Notes: a model not told the origin generated them from the sequence alone. A stretch of DNA of 42,258 nucleotides from CAZUQP01 sp964622455 (GCA_964622455.1 CAZUQP010000035.1:1-42258), one strand, 5' to 3'. Shown: positions 31,089 through 41,023, counted from the stretch's first letter. Numbers and translations: made by a program.

Positions 31089-32864
31089 TTATGCAGTTTG
31101 TGTCTTATTGACTGCTGTATCTTGTTTAATCCGAATACCTAATTCAATTAATTGCGCGGGATCAACTGTTGATGGTGCATCAGTCAATGGACAACTTGCC
31201 GTTTGAGTTTTTGGAAATGCAATGACATCGCGGATCGATTCAGAGCCTGTCATCCACATCGCCAATCGATCAATACCCAATGCAATGCCCCCGTGCGGCG
31301 GACAGCCAAATTTAAGCGCCGTTAATAAATGGCCAAATTTTTCTTTGGCCGCATCCTCCGAAATATTTAATGCACGAAACACTGCCATTTGCATCTCAGG
31401 TGAATTAATGCGAATAGAACCACCGCCAATTTCAGTGCCGTTAATCACCATGTCATAGGCACGCGCAACTAATTCACTGGGATTTTTTTCTAATTCTTTC
31501 ACATCATTAATTTTAGGCGCAGTAAAAGGATGGTGGCACGCAGACAAACGTCCCTCGCCTTTTTCAAACATGGGAAAATCAACGACCCACAATACCCGCC
31601 AATTATTTTCAACAAGCCCTCGATCATGTCCCACTTTAACGCGTAATGCACCCAATGATTCATTCACAATGGACGCTTTATCCGCGCCAAAGAAAATAAT
31701 ATCGCCGACTTTTGCTTTAGTACGTTCAATCACGGTTTTAACAACCTGTTCTGGAATGAATTTTAAAATCGGTGATTGCAATCCATCCGCATTAAATTTG
31801 ATATAAGCAAGACCTTTCGCGCCAAACAGAGCAACATATTGCGTGTAATCATCGATTTCTTTGCGGCTTAACTCAGCACCACCCGGCACACACAAGGCAG
31901 CAACGCGGCCTTCATGATCATTCGCGGGACCTGAAAATACTTTAAATTCGACTTGCTTCATCACATCGTTCATATCAATCAATTCAAGCGGAATGCGCAA
32001 ATCCGGTTTATCAGAACCATAACGGGACATCGCTTCTTGATAACTCATGCGCGGAAAGGGATCGGGCAATTCTACTTTTAATAATTCAGAAAATAAACCG
32101 CGCATCATGCCTTCCATGATTTTTTGAATCTCTTCTTCATTTAAAAAAGATGTCTCAACATCAAGCTGGGTAAATTCCGGTTGACGTTCCGCACGCAAAT
32201 CTTCATCACGAAAACAACGCACGATTTGATAATAACGATCAATGCCTGCCATCATCAATAATTGTTTAAATTGCTGTGGTGATTGCGGTAATGCAAAAAA
32301 ATTACCGGGCTTAGTGCGGCTTGGCACCAAATAATCGCGCGCACCTTCAGGTGTTGCTTTTGTCAAGAAAGGCGTTTCAACATCTAAAAATCCGCGCTCA
32401 TCTAAATAACGGCGAATATAACGAATAATTGCCGCACGAAATACCATACGGTTTAACATTTCAGGGCGGCGCAAATCAAGATAGCGATAGCGTAATCGCG
32501 TTTCTTCACCTACATCATGAAATTCATCGATGGGAAATGGCAGCGGTTCAGAACGATTTAAAATAGTTAATTCGAGTCCCTCCACTTCTACTTCACCCGT
32601 CGGTAATTCGCGATTAACAGTACCTTCAGGACGAAGCCGTACACGCCCTTTGACTTGCAACACATATTCACTTCGGAGAGATTCTGCAATTTTAAAGGCA
32701 TCTTTGTTGGAAGGTGCCACGACTACTTGTACGATCCCTTCACGGTCTCGTAAATCTAAAAAAATAACGCCGCCGTGATCACGACGTCTGTGAACCCAGC
32801 CGGCTAATTGGACTTCTTGCTCCAATAATTTTGGTGTAATGTGACCGCAATAATGACTACGCAT
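31089..32864 (-). CDS. aspS: Aspartyl-tRNA synthetase
   Basis: 591 residues. OB-fold anticodon domain (residues 1-105; VQLAGWVHRRRDHGGVIFLD), class II core with motif 2 in RCFRDEDLRAERQPEFTQLD, bacterial GAD insertion (about 290-420) and motif 3 GGIALGIDRLAMWMTGSESI. Charges tRNA-Asp. Whether it is discriminating cannot be told from this alone. It follows the DUF502 gene by 4 bases. Confidence 0.98.
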   Translation of the reverse strand: MRSHYCGHITPKLLEQEVQLAGWVHRRRDHGGVIFLDLRDREGIVQVVVAPSNKDAFKIAESLRSEYVLQVKGRVRLRPEGTVNRELPTGEVEVEGLELTILNRSEPLPFPIDEFHDVGEETRLRYRYLDLRRPEMLNRMVFRAAIIRYIRRYLDERGFLDVETPFLTKATPEGARDYLVPSRTKPGNFFALPQSPQQFKQLLMMAGIDRYYQIVRCFRDEDLRAERQPEFTQLDVETSFLNEEEIQKIMEGMMRGLFSELLKVELPDPFPRMSYQEAMSRYGSDKPDLRIPLELIDMNDVMKQVEFKVFSGPANDHEGRVAALCVPGGAELSRKEIDDYTQYVALFGAKGLAYIKFNADGLQSPILKFIPEQVVKTVIERTKAKVGDIIFFGADKASIVNESLGALRVKVGHDRGLVENNWRVLWVVDFPMFEKGEGRLSACHHPFTAPKINDVKELEKNPSELVARAYDMVINGTEIGGGSIRINSPEMQMAVFRALNISEDAAKEKFGHLLTALKFGCPPHGGIALGIDRLAMWMTGSESIRDVIAFPKTQTASCPLTDAPSTVDPAQLIELGIRIKQDTAVNKTQTA

Positions 32865-32868
32865 TGTG

Positions 32869-33495
32869 TTAACCTTTCGATTTTAATTCTGAATTGCCCT
32901 TGGGCTGCACCACTCCAAGAGAGATGACAAATTTTAATGCTTGGTCTACGCTCATATTCAGTTCAATCACATCTTTGCGTGGCACCATCATTAAAAAACC
33001 TGATGTAGGGTTAGGAGTCGCGGGAATAAAAAGACTAATCATCGGTTCCCCGTTAAATGATTTATTCACTTCAGGCGTTGAATCACCGGTTTGAAATGCA
33101 ATGCTCCACATGCCGGTATGTGGAAATTGTACTAATAAGACTTTACGAAAAGATTGGCCCCCCGGCGTAAATAATGTATTTAATACTTGTTTCACACCCA
33201 GATAAATTGTTCGAACGAGAGGAATGCGTGCGATAAATGCATCCCATAATGCGACAACTTTTCTACCCAGAAAATTAGCGGCCACCACACCCGTCAAAAA
33301 AATCACGAGTAAGGTAATCACCACATTGATCCCGGGAATATGAAAACCGATCAGGGCATCCGGCTGATATTGGGCTGGCAACAGGAGTAAAGCACCTCCT
33401 AAAATTTCAACCAAAAAATTAATGACGAGAATGGTCACCCATAAGGGCAGCCAAACTAATAATCCTGAAATAAAATAACGTCGTATATAAGACAT
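32869..33495 (-). CDS. DUF502 inner-membrane protein
   Basis: 208 residues. Two membrane helices (about 10-30 and 52-76), with YFISGLLVWLPLWVTILVIN, then IPLVRTIYLGVKQVLNTLF, VLLVQFPHTGMWSIAFQTGD and PATPNPTSGFLMMVPRKDVI, the DUF502 family signature. Function unknown; the pairing fmdB-DUF502-aspS is usual in gammaproteobacteria. It is 2 bases after the FmdB gene. Confidence 0.93.
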   Translation of the reverse strand: MSYIRRYFISGLLVWLPLWVTILVINFLVEILGGALLLLPAQYQPDALIGFHIPGINVVITLLVIFLTGVVAANFLGRKVVALWDAFIARIPLVRTIYLGVKQVLNTLFTPGGQSFRKVLLVQFPHTGMWSIAFQTGDSTPEVNKSFNGEPMISLFIPATPNPTSGFLMMVPRKDVIELNMSVDQALKFVISLGVVQPKGNSELKSKG

Positions 33496-33497
33496 AG

Positions 33498-33803
33498 TTA
33501 ACTCTCTTGGCCTTTCGATGAAGAAGAAGTCCCGCCCGCTGACGGCTTGTCTGTAGTTTGTTTAGTCTCTGTTGTGCTCTCAGTTTTTTTCTCTTGTTTA
33601 TCTTTGGGTTCAGGCTTACCTTTATGACGAAAATCTGTCGCATACCAGCCTGTCCCTTTTAATTGAAAACCGGCCGCCGAAACCAGCTTTTGTAAAGATT
33701 CAGAATGACAAGCCGTGCACGTGGTAAGCGGCGCCTCAGACATTTTTTGAAATGCCTCTAGTTGATGTCCGCAATTCGTGCATTGATACTCATAAGTTGG
33801 CAT
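33498..33803 (-). CDS. FmdB-family zinc-ribbon protein
   Basis: 101 residues. The CxxC zinc ribbon is in YEYQCTNCGHQLEAFQKM and TTCTACHSESLQKLVSAAGF, followed by LKGTGWYATDFR. The tail (about 65-101) is low-complexity Lys/Glu/Thr/Ser. FmdB proteins are putative regulators of unclear function. It heads the DUF502-aspS-yebC-ruvC operon. Confidence 0.92.
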   Translation of the reverse strand: MPTYEYQCTNCGHQLEAFQKMSEAPLTTCTACHSESLQKLVSAAGFQLKGTGWYATDFRHKGKPEPKDKQEKKTESTTETKQTTDKPSAGGTSSSSKGQES

Positions 33804-33813
33804 AGCATACCCA

Positions 33814-33830
33814 CACTTTCATTGAAAGTG
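33814..33830. promoter_or_regulatory. Small hairpin upstream of fmdB-type gene
   Basis: CACTTTC and GAAAGTG are exact reverse complements with a 3-base loop, 11 bases before the start of the FmdB gene. It could be an operator or leader hairpin. Confidence 0.25.
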
Positions 33831-33892
33831 CTGTATTTTAGCAGGAATTAAGGGAAAGGCGATAGGTTAAGGTTCCCTTTTTCAAAGGAATC

Positions 33893-33922
33893 TTGATAAA
33901 CTCTGCCATATAAAAATAAAAT
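33893..33922 (+). promoter_or_regulatory. Possible promoter of the SDR-wrbA genes
   Basis: TTGATA (33893-33898) and TAAAAT (33917-33922) are 18 bases apart, with 16 bases to the ATG. The leader would be very short. Confidence 0.35.
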
Positions 33923-33938
33923 TAGGAATCTGTCTGTT

Positions 33939-34787
33939 ATGCCGACTTCCATTTTAATCACCGGCTGCTCAACTGGCATTGGTTTATGTGCAGCGGAAAT
34001 ACTCCAAAAAAATGGGTATCGTGTATTTGCCTCCGCCCGTAAAGAAAGTGACGTTGCCAAATTGCGTTCGCTTGGATTGGAAAGCGTGAAGCTCGATGTG
34101 GATTCCTCTGACTCAATACGCACCGCACTTCAGGACATTTTAAATAAAACCGGCGGCACACTCGATGCACTTTTTAATAATGCGGGTTTTGTAGAAGCCG
34201 GTGCTGTTGAAGATTTAACGCGTGAGAGGATGCGCGCGCAATTTGAAACGAATGTGTTTGGCGCGATGGAATTAACAAATTGCGTGATCCCCATCATGCG
34301 CAAACAAGGACATGGCCGCATTATTCAAAATACGTCTATTTTGGGCATTGTTGCAATGCCGCTACGCGGTGCTTATAACGCTTCTAAATTTGCCTTAGAA
34401 GGATTCACACACACGTTACGACAAGAATTACGAGGAACAGGTATTTTTGTTTCCATCATTGCACCAGGCCCTATTTATAGCGCATTGCGGCAAAATGCAT
34501 TGTTGCATTATGAAGAACATTTAGCTAAACGAAATACAATACATCGTGAACTTTACGATAAAATGAAAAAAACTTTTTCTGCTTTATCTGATCGTGACAA
34601 ACGTTTTACAAAAAATCCTGACGCTGTCGTAAAAAAATTATTGTTAGCGCTTGAAAGCAAACGACCAAAAGTCCATTATTACGTGCCATTCTCCGCACAT
34701 TTTTTTGCGTTTTTAAGGCGTGTTTTGCCAGAATCAACGCTAGATGCTTTAATGGAAAAAATTAATCAAAGTGAAATGGAAGCGTAA
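33939..34787 (+). CDS. Short-chain dehydrogenase/reductase
   Basis: 282 residues. Rossmann motif TGCSTGIGL at 8-16, NNAGF and the catalytic Ser/Tyr/Lys in NTSILGIVAMPLRGAYNASK. It has an extended C-terminal region (LDALMEKINQ). NAD(P)-dependent oxidoreductase, substrate unknown. The next gene starts 1 base after its stop codon. Confidence 0.88.
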   Translation: MPTSILITGCSTGIGLCAAEILQKNGYRVFASARKESDVAKLRSLGLESVKLDVDSSDSIRTALQDILNKTGGTLDALFNNAGFVEAGAVEDLTRERMRAQFETNVFGAMELTNCVIPIMRKQGHGRIIQNTSILGIVAMPLRGAYNASKFALEGFTHTLRQELRGTGIFVSIIAPGPIYSALRQNALLHYEEHLAKRNTIHRELYDKMKKTFSALSDRDKRFTKNPDAVVKKLLLALESKRPKVHYYVPFSAHFFAFLRRVLPESTLDALMEKINQSEMEA

Positions 34788-34788
34788 G

Positions 34789-35388
34789 ATGAATACTATT
34801 CTTGTTCTTTATTACAGTCGTTATGGCGCTGTTAAACAAATGGCGCATCATATTGCGCGCGGTGTGGAATCTGTACCCGATGTAGAAGCACGTATTCGTA
34901 CGGTGCCTTCTGTTTCGCCCAACACAAAAGCAACAGAACCGGAAATCCCAGAAAGCGGTGCACCATACGCAACACTTGAAGATTTAGAAAAATGTGATGG
35001 GCTCGCACTGGGAAGCCCGACTCGTTTTGGTAATATGGCAGCCCCGATGAAATATTTTTTAGATAGCACGAGCGGTTTATGGTTGTCAGGTAAATTGGTC
35101 AACAAACCCGCTGCTGTTTTTAGTTCAACTGCAAGTTTACATGGCGGTCAAGAAACCACATTGCTCAGCATGATGCTGCCGCTTTTGCATCAGGGATTTA
35201 TTTTAATGGGCATCCCCTACACCGAAAATGATTTAAACACGACACGCACTGGCGGCACTCCTTACGGTGCAACACATTATGCAGGAACTGACGGCAAAAA
35301 TCCCGTGAGTGAAGAAGAACAACGGTTATGCTTTGCACTTGGGAAGCGATTGGCAACCGTTTCAGTCAAATTAAATTCCCGCGGTTAG
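34789..35388 (+). CDS. wrbA: NAD(P)H:quinone oxidoreductase WrbA
   Basis: 199 residues. The flavodoxin fold with YYSRYGAVKQMAHHIARG (FMN phosphate loop), LGSPTRFGNMAAPMKYFLDS, and HGGQETTLLSMMLPLLHQGF identify the WrbA family. It reduces quinones to hydroquinones by two-electron transfer. The ATG at 34789 is chosen because it lies 1 base after the SDR stop; a start at 34771 would overlap it. Confidence 0.92.
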   Translation: MNTILVLYYSRYGAVKQMAHHIARGVESVPDVEARIRTVPSVSPNTKATEPEIPESGAPYATLEDLEKCDGLALGSPTRFGNMAAPMKYFLDSTSGLWLSGKLVNKPAAVFSSTASLHGGQETTLLSMMLPLLHQGFILMGIPYTENDLNTTRTGGTPYGATHYAGTDGKNPVSEEEQRLCFALGKRLATVSVKLNSRG

Positions 35389-35400
35389 ATTGATAAACCT

Positions 35401-35814
35401 ATGAAAAAAATCCATGGATTTAATTTAATTGAAATGATGATTGTTTTAATCATCATTAGCATTTTAAGTGCCATTTGTATTCCTCTTTATTCAGAACATT
35501 TAAGTCATGCTTATCGTTTAGAAGCAGAAATCAATTTAGTAAAATTAGCCGGCGCATTAGAAACTTACTATCTTTTGAATAACACGTATCAAAACGCAAC
35601 ACTTGATGAATTACATTTTGAAAAAAACATTGCTGACAATCAATATGAATTAGCTATCACATCCGAAACAGAAAATGATTTTAGAGTGCAAGCGATTCCT
35701 ATTCATCAACAAGCTGAACGTGATACAGCTTGCGGAACATTATCGCTTAATTCAAATGGGGAAAAACAAATATCCGGCGGAAGTCCACTCACAGAATGTT
35801 GGCTGACTGCTTAA
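35401..35814 (+). CDS. Type IV pilin-like protein (PilE-type)
   Basis: 137 residues. The prepilin N-terminus MKKIHGFNLIEMMIVLIIIS carries the G|F cleavage site and E5 of mature pilin, followed by a hydrophobic helix to about residue 30. The globular part has a Cys pair (DTACGTLS and TECWLTA) like the D-region of PilE-type minor pilins. It would be cleaved by prepilin peptidase and enter a type IV pilus. Its stop codon meets that of the FimT-like gene on the other strand. Confidence 0.85.
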   Translation: MKKIHGFNLIEMMIVLIIISILSAICIPLYSEHLSHAYRLEAEINLVKLAGALETYYLLNNTYQNATLDELHFEKNIADNQYELAITSETENDFRVQAIPIHQQAERDTACGTLSLNSNGEKQISGGSPLTECWLTA

Positions 35815-36341
35815 CAAACCAAAGCAACGCCTTTATCATCCAAAATTTCACCTTCAGCATTCGGATAAACCGTACGTACCCGGCCTGATTGATTCAGCAC
35901 AATTGCAAAAACAGCATGATTTGTTTTTTCGTGACAAAACCAAAACGTACCATTTTCAGCATTCGGTAATCCTGAAGGCAAAAATTCAAGAGAAGTATGG
36001 TTTAAGGGAAAAGCGCGCCAATGTAAAGTTCCATTCATCATTAAATTTTGAAACAAATAAATCATATGACCATCGATTGTTGAAATCAACCATGCATTAT
36101 TCCATTGAGACACACACGTATGATGATCACTGCTTCCACAAAGTAATACATGAGTGTTGCGCGCAATCGCTTCCGTGCGTGCTAAATGAATCGCGCGCAA
36201 TAATTGTGAATGCAGGGTGTCTTCTTCTGCATATTCTTTAAATAAATTTAAAGCGGGAATAGCGATGGCAGTCAAAATAGCTAAGATCGTCAACGCGATT
36301 AAAAGTTCAAGCAGAGAAAACCCCAGTGTTTTTGTTGCCAT
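35811..36341 (-). CDS. FimT/GspH-type minor pilin
   Basis: 176 residues. MATKTLGFSLLELLIALTIL is a pilin start with G|F cleavage and E5, then TAIAIPALNLFKEYAEEDTL. The rest matches the FimT/GspH region (LHSQLLRAIHLARTEAIARN, SLEFLPSGLPNAENGTFWFC, QSGRVRTVYPN). It is likely a minor pilin or pseudopilin. It is 6 bases downstream of lysS and may share its transcript. Confidence 0.87.
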   Translation of the reverse strand: MATKTLGFSLLELLIALTILAILTAIAIPALNLFKEYAEEDTLHSQLLRAIHLARTEAIARNTHVLLCGSSDHHTCVSQWNNAWLISTIDGHMIYLFQNLMMNGTLHWRAFPLNHTSLEFLPSGLPNAENGTFWFCHEKTNHAVFAIVLNQSGRVRTVYPNAEGEILDDKGVALVC

Positions 36342-36347
36342 ATTATT

Positions 36348-37850
36348 TTATTTGGTTGAAGGCCGCATATGCGGAAATAAGATAACATCACGAATGGAAG
36401 GAGAATTCGTAAATAACATGACTAAACGATCAATACCAATTCCTTCACCTGCCGTTGGCGGCATGCCATATTCTAATGCCATAATATAATCTTCATCATA
36501 AGGCATTGCTTCATCATCCCCTGCTTCTTTATTACAAACTTGTTTTCTAAAACGTTCTGCTTGATCATCCGCATCATTTAATTCAGAAAATCCGTTAGCA
36601 ATTTCGCGTCCGCCAACAAACATTTCAAACCGATCCGTCACAAAAGGATTTTGATCATTGCACCGTGCAAGAGGCGATACTTCTGCCGGATATTCAGTAA
36701 TAAAAGTAGGTTGAATTAATTGGTCTTCCACGGTCTTTTCAAAAATATCACATTGAATTTTTCCAAGGCCGTGATTTTCTTGGGTGGGAATATCTAATTG
36801 CTTTGCAATTTTTTGCGCACCCAAAAGTGTGTCTAAATCCGCTTTTTTAAATTTTGGATTAAAATGCAAAATGGATTCAAGCAATGTCATGCGTATAAAA
36901 GGTTTACTTAAATCAATCGTCTGGTCCTGATAAGAGAGCATCGTCGTCTGAAAAAGAGACTGCGCTAAATAACGCATTAATTCTTCCGATAAATCCATCA
37001 AGTCATGATAATCTGCATACGCTTGATAAAATTCCAGCATCGTAAATTCTGGATTATGACGCGTAGACAATCCTTCATTACGAAAATTACGATTAATTTC
37101 ATATACCCGCTCAAAACCGCCCACCACTAATCTTTTTAAATAAAGTTCTGGTGCAATACGCAAATAAAGCGGCATATCCAACACATTATGGTGCGTCACA
37201 AAAGGACGCGCAGCAGCACCGCCCGGTAGAATTTGCATCATGGGTGTTTCCACTTCTAAAAAATCACGCTCTTTCAAAAATTGACGAATAGCATCAACGA
37301 TTTTGGTGCGCATTAAAAATGTTTGGCGGGTTGTTTCATTCATCATCAAATCTAAATAACGTTGGCGATAACGTAATTCCTGATCCGTTAAACCGTGATA
37401 TTTATCAGGTAAAGGACGCAACGATTTAGTCAACAATTCAATTTTCTGCGCTCGCACAGATAATTCGCCCGTTTTTGTTTTAAATAAAATGCCTTGCACG
37501 CCGATAATATCGCCAATGTCCCATTCTAAAAAAGCTTCATAGATTTCAGGTTTCACTTCATCTTGCCGAATATAAAGCTGAATTTTTCCTGACATATCTT
37601 GTAAATGCACAAAGCTTGCTTTTCCCATCAAGCGTCTCGTCATAATACGGCCAGCGACTTTGACTGTAACAGGACTTGCTTCTAACTCAGGCTCCGTTTT
37701 TTCACCATACTCTTCATGCAGTTCTTTTGCCAACGCATTACGGCGAAAATGATTCGGATACGCGTTTTTTTGCTCGCGCAATTTCTTTAATTTAGCGCGG
37801 CGCTGTGAAATTAATTCGTTCGTATCCAACGTGATGTTTTGTTCTGTCAT
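36348..37850 (-). CDS. lysS: Lysyl-tRNA synthetase, class II
   Basis: 500 residues. OB-fold domain (VAGRIMTRRLMGKASFVHLQ) and class II core: RNFRNEGLSTRHNPEFTMLE (motif 2), YDEDYIMALEYGMPPTAGEG and GIGIDRLVMLF (motif 3), VILFPHMRP at the end. Charges tRNA-Lys; the matching tRNA lies at 18245-18317. It follows prfB by 4 bases, the standard prfB-lysS order. Confidence 0.98.
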   Translation of the reverse strand: MTEQNITLDTNELISQRRAKLKKLREQKNAYPNHFRRNALAKELHEEYGEKTEPELEASPVTVKVAGRIMTRRLMGKASFVHLQDMSGKIQLYIRQDEVKPEIYEAFLEWDIGDIIGVQGILFKTKTGELSVRAQKIELLTKSLRPLPDKYHGLTDQELRYRQRYLDLMMNETTRQTFLMRTKIVDAIRQFLKERDFLEVETPMMQILPGGAAARPFVTHHNVLDMPLYLRIAPELYLKRLVVGGFERVYEINRNFRNEGLSTRHNPEFTMLEFYQAYADYHDLMDLSEELMRYLAQSLFQTTMLSYQDQTIDLSKPFIRMTLLESILHFNPKFKKADLDTLLGAQKIAKQLDIPTQENHGLGKIQCDIFEKTVEDQLIQPTFITEYPAEVSPLARCNDQNPFVTDRFEMFVGGREIANGFSELNDADDQAERFRKQVCNKEAGDDEAMPYDEDYIMALEYGMPPTAGEGIGIDRLVMLFTNSPSIRDVILFPHMRPSTK

Positions 37851-37854
37851 AATT

Positions 37855-38953
37855 TTATAACCCGCTTAATAAACTTGCTTCAATAAATTTATCTAAATCT
37901 CCATCTAACACCGCTTGCGTATTGGCAATTTCAACACCGGTACGCAAATCTTTAATGCGAGACATATCCAGTACATAAGAACGAATTTGACTGCCCCAAG
38001 TCACATCCATTTTACCTGCTTCTAATTCTTGCTGTTTTGCACGTTTTTTTTGTAATTCAAGCTCGTATAGTTTAGCACGTAATTGGCTCATGGCTGTCGC
38101 TCTATTCTTATGCTGAGAACGGTCCGATTGACATTGCACAACTGTATTCGTTGGAAGATGGGTGATACGAATAGCAGAATCCGTACGGTTAACATGCTGC
38201 CCGCCCGCACCCGATGCCCGGTACGTATCAATCCGTAAATCGGCAGGATTAATATCAATCTGGATATTATCATCAATTTCAGGTGAGACAAATACAGAGG
38301 CAAATGAAGTATGTCGTTTATGATTAGCATCGAAGGGAGATTTACGCACCAAACGGTGCACACCTGTTTCTGTGCGGAGCCATCCATACGCATAAGAACC
38401 GCTAAATTTTACGGTAGCACTTTTAATTCCCGCCACTTCTCCTGCAGACACCTCAATGACTTCTACATGAAAGCCATGACGCTCGCCCCAACGTAAATAC
38501 ATGCGCAAAATCATATTTGCCCAATCTTGTGCTTCTGTACCGCCTGAACCGGATTGAATGTCCATGTAAGCGGAATTCGCATCCATTTCACCTGAAAACA
38601 TCCGCTGAAATTCAAGCTGCTCAATTTTTTGGGTGAGTTTTTTTAATTCCGCCAAAATAAATTCTACTGAACCCTCATCTTGTTCTTCAACCGCTACAGC
38701 AAATAATTCTGCCGTATCGCGCAATCCGTTAGTCAATATATCAATTGAATTTAAAGTGTTTTCGAGTAGAGCGCGTTCACGCCCTAAATTTTGAGCTTTT
38801 TCAGGATTATTCCAAATGGCAGGATCTTCTAATTCGCGTTCAACTTCTTGCAATCGATCACGTTTGTGATCAATGTCAAAGATACCCCCGAATATCGATG
38901 AGACGTTGCTCCAAATCTTTAATGCGGCTTAATGTAGAGGTGACTTCTATCAT
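37855..38953 (-). CDS. prfB: Peptide chain release factor 2, with programmed +1 frameshift
   Basis: Release factor for UGA and UAA. Translation starts at 38953 (MIEVTSTLSRIKDLEQRLID) and reaches an in-frame TGA at 38878-38876. The preceding bases GGGGGTATCTTTGAC contain the Shine-Dalgarno-like stimulator and the CTT TGA slip site of the classical RF2 frameshift; after slipping by one base it reads DIDHKRDRLQEVERELEDPA onward. The main frame holds the SPF tripeptide (SPFDANHKRH) for stop-codon reading and GGQ in GAGGQHVNRT for hydrolysis. About 365 residues in all. The start overlaps prfC by 4 bases. Confidence 0.95.
38875..38881 (-). promoter_or_regulatory. RF2 frameshift site
   Basis: CTTTGAC, with GGGGG ending 3-4 bases upstream on the same strand. 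Slow UGA decoding lets the ribosome slip +1 when RF2 is scarce, so RF2 limits its own synthesis. Confidence 0.95.
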
Positions 38954-40536
38954 AGCGAATGCTCCCGCGTTGTTTTAAACTCTATATCCGGCCAACGTTC
39001 CATCATTAAATTCAAATTAATGCGTGTGGGCGCAAGATAAGCTAAATTGCCGCTGCCATCCTCTGCTAAATGATCAAAAGCCTTTTGCTTAAATTCTTCC
39101 AGTTTCTTCGTATCTTTACAATATACCCAACGCGCAGTCACAATGGCAACCGATTCATAAACGCAATCGACGTTATATTCGTGTTTTAAACGATAAGCAA
39201 CGACGTCAAATTGAAGCATCCCAACTGCACCTAAAATTAAGTTATTATTGTTTAACGGCTTAAATAATTGAGTGGCGCCTTCTTCACACAATTGTTTTAA
39301 TCCTTTTTGTAATGCTTTTAATTTCAAAGGATCTTTTAAACGCACCAAACGAAACAATTCCGGTGCAAAATAAGGGATGCCGGTAAATTTGATTTTTTCC
39401 CCTTCAGAAAAAGTATCCCCAATCTGGATGGTGCCATGATTGTATAAACCAATAATATCACCCGGCCACGCTTCATTAATATGTTCACGGTCAGATGCCA
39501 TAAAAGTCAGTGCTTGGCTAATTTTAACTTCACGCTCTAAACCGACTTGATACATTTTCATCCCTTGCGTATAACGCCCCGAACAAACGCGCAAAAATGC
39601 GATGCGATCCCGATGCGCAGGATCCATGTTAGCTTGAATTTTAAAAACAAAACCGGAAAAAGTTTTTTCGGTGGGTTCCACCAAACGTGTTTCAGTTTCG
39701 CGCGCGCCCGGTGCGGGTGCGTAATCAAGAAATGCATCTAATAATTCGCGCACACCAAAATTATTGAGCGCGGAACCAAAAAAAACGGGCGTTAAATTTC
39801 CTTTTAAAAAATCTTCTTTTGAAAAAGAATGGCCTGCACCTTTAATGAATTCAATTGCAGCACGTGTTTCACTCGCGAAATCTCCTAAAAGAGCATCAAA
39901 TTCTTGATGATTGAAACCAATCATTTTTTCCCCTGTCTGCGCGAGGTGATTTTTTCCTGCTTCATAAAGATAAACTGCATCTTCATATAAATGATAAACA
40001 CCTTTAAAATCACGGCCCATACCCATCGGCCAAGTAATGGGGGCGCAGCGAATTTTTAAAATCGTTTCAATTTCATCTAATAATTCGATCGGGTTTCGGC
40101 TATCACGATCTAATTTATTAATAAAAGTAATAATAGGTGTTTGCCGTAAGCGGCAAACCTCTAATAATTTAATGGTCCGTTCCTCTACCCCTTTTGCCGC
40201 ATCAATGACCATCAGCGCCGAATCTACCGCTGTTAAAGTGCGATAAGTATCTTCCGAAAAATCAGCGTGTCCCGGCGTATCCAGCAAGTTCATCATATGA
40301 GATCGATAAGGAAATTGCATGATCGATGTCGTCACTGAAATACCGCGTTGTTTTTCGAGTTCCATCCAATCAGAAGTTGCATGACGCGATGCTTTGCGTC
40401 CTTTGACAGTGCCTGCTAATTGGATCGCGCCGCCAAATAAAAGCAATTTTTCAGTCAACGTCGTCTTACCTGCATCAGGATGCGAAATGATGGCAAAGGT
40501 GCGGCGCTTTTCAAGTTCTTTAATAAGATCAGACAT
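38950..40536 (-). CDS. prfC: Peptide chain release factor 3
   Basis: 528 residues. GTPase G1 ISHPDAGKTTLTEKLLLFGG, G3 DTPGHADFSEDTYRTL, G4 INKLDRDSR, then domains II and III (FVFKIQANMDPAHRDRIAFL). It recycles RF1/RF2 from the ribosome. Adjacent to prfB with a 4-base overlap. Confidence 0.97.
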   Translation of the reverse strand: MSDLIKELEKRRTFAIISHPDAGKTTLTEKLLLFGGAIQLAGTVKGRKASRHATSDWMELEKQRGISVTTSIMQFPYRSHMMNLLDTPGHADFSEDTYRTLTAVDSALMVIDAAKGVEERTIKLLEVCRLRQTPIITFINKLDRDSRNPIELLDEIETILKIRCAPITWPMGMGRDFKGVYHLYEDAVYLYEAGKNHLAQTGEKMIGFNHQEFDALLGDFASETRAAIEFIKGAGHSFSKEDFLKGNLTPVFFGSALNNFGVRELLDAFLDYAPAPGARETETRLVEPTEKTFSGFVFKIQANMDPAHRDRIAFLRVCSGRYTQGMKMYQVGLEREVKISQALTFMASDREHINEAWPGDIIGLYNHGTIQIGDTFSEGEKIKFTGIPYFAPELFRLVRLKDPLKLKALQKGLKQLCEEGATQLFKPLNNNNLILGAVGMLQFDVVAYRLKHEYNVDCVYESVAIVTARWVYCKDTKKLEEFKQKAFDHLAEDGSGNLAYLAPTRINLNLMMERWPDIEFKTTREHSL

Positions 40537-40547
40537 GAGTAATTAAT

Positions 40548-40988
40548 CTAGGCAACAAAAAAGTTTTCTCCACGGCCGGTATCGGCAAAAGTGCATTCTG
40601 CGCCATTATAAGTTGATATTCTAATATCAGGGTGTCCCGGGCTTGCTGCCGTAATAACAAAAACGCAGGTTTTAGAAGCAAATTGTGCTGAATTCTGTGC
40701 ATTTTGCTCAGTCAATGTGAGCGTATAAGCCACATTAAAATCATCGCCCTCGCCTAAGACAAAACCATATTCTACAGGCTGCTTAGGATTAATCGTGAAT
40801 TCTGCGATGGGTGCGCCATCGGCCGTTACAAAAGAACCTTCTTCATTAATCATTTGTAACTGCGCATTCCAGGAACCATTGTTTGAATTAACCGTATGCC
40901 AAGTATGCGGGGTAGGCGTGCTCGCCATCGCTGTCGTCATCATCAATGTAAGTAAGGCGGCTAATTTAAATTTCTTGGTTTTTTGCAT
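40548..40988 (-). CDS. Small secreted protein of unknown function
   Basis: 146 residues. A signal peptide (MQKTKKFKLAALLTLMMTTA, cleavage at AMA-ST). The mature part is beta-rich: WHTVNSNNGSWNAQLQM, EFTINPKQPVEYGFVLG, NVAYTLTLTEQNAQN, and two cysteines near the end (TCVFVITA and GAECTF) likely disulfide-bonded. I do not recognise the family. It has its own promoter and a good AGGGA ribosome-binding site, and lies 12 bases before prfC, which may depend on it for transcription. Confidence 0.75.
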   Translation of the reverse strand: MQKTKKFKLAALLTLMMTTAMASTPTPHTWHTVNSNNGSWNAQLQMINEEGSFVTADGAPIAEFTINPKQPVEYGFVLGEGDDFNVAYTLTLTEQNAQNSAQFASKTCVFVITAASPGHPDIRISTYNGAECTFADTGRGENFFVA

Positions 40989-41023
40989 AAAATAATCCCT
41001 ATCTTTTTATTTGAGGAAACGCA

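Noticed and set aside
37855..38953. prfB as a broken gene
   Set aside because: The in-frame TGA is the normal RF2 frameshift site with its stimulator.
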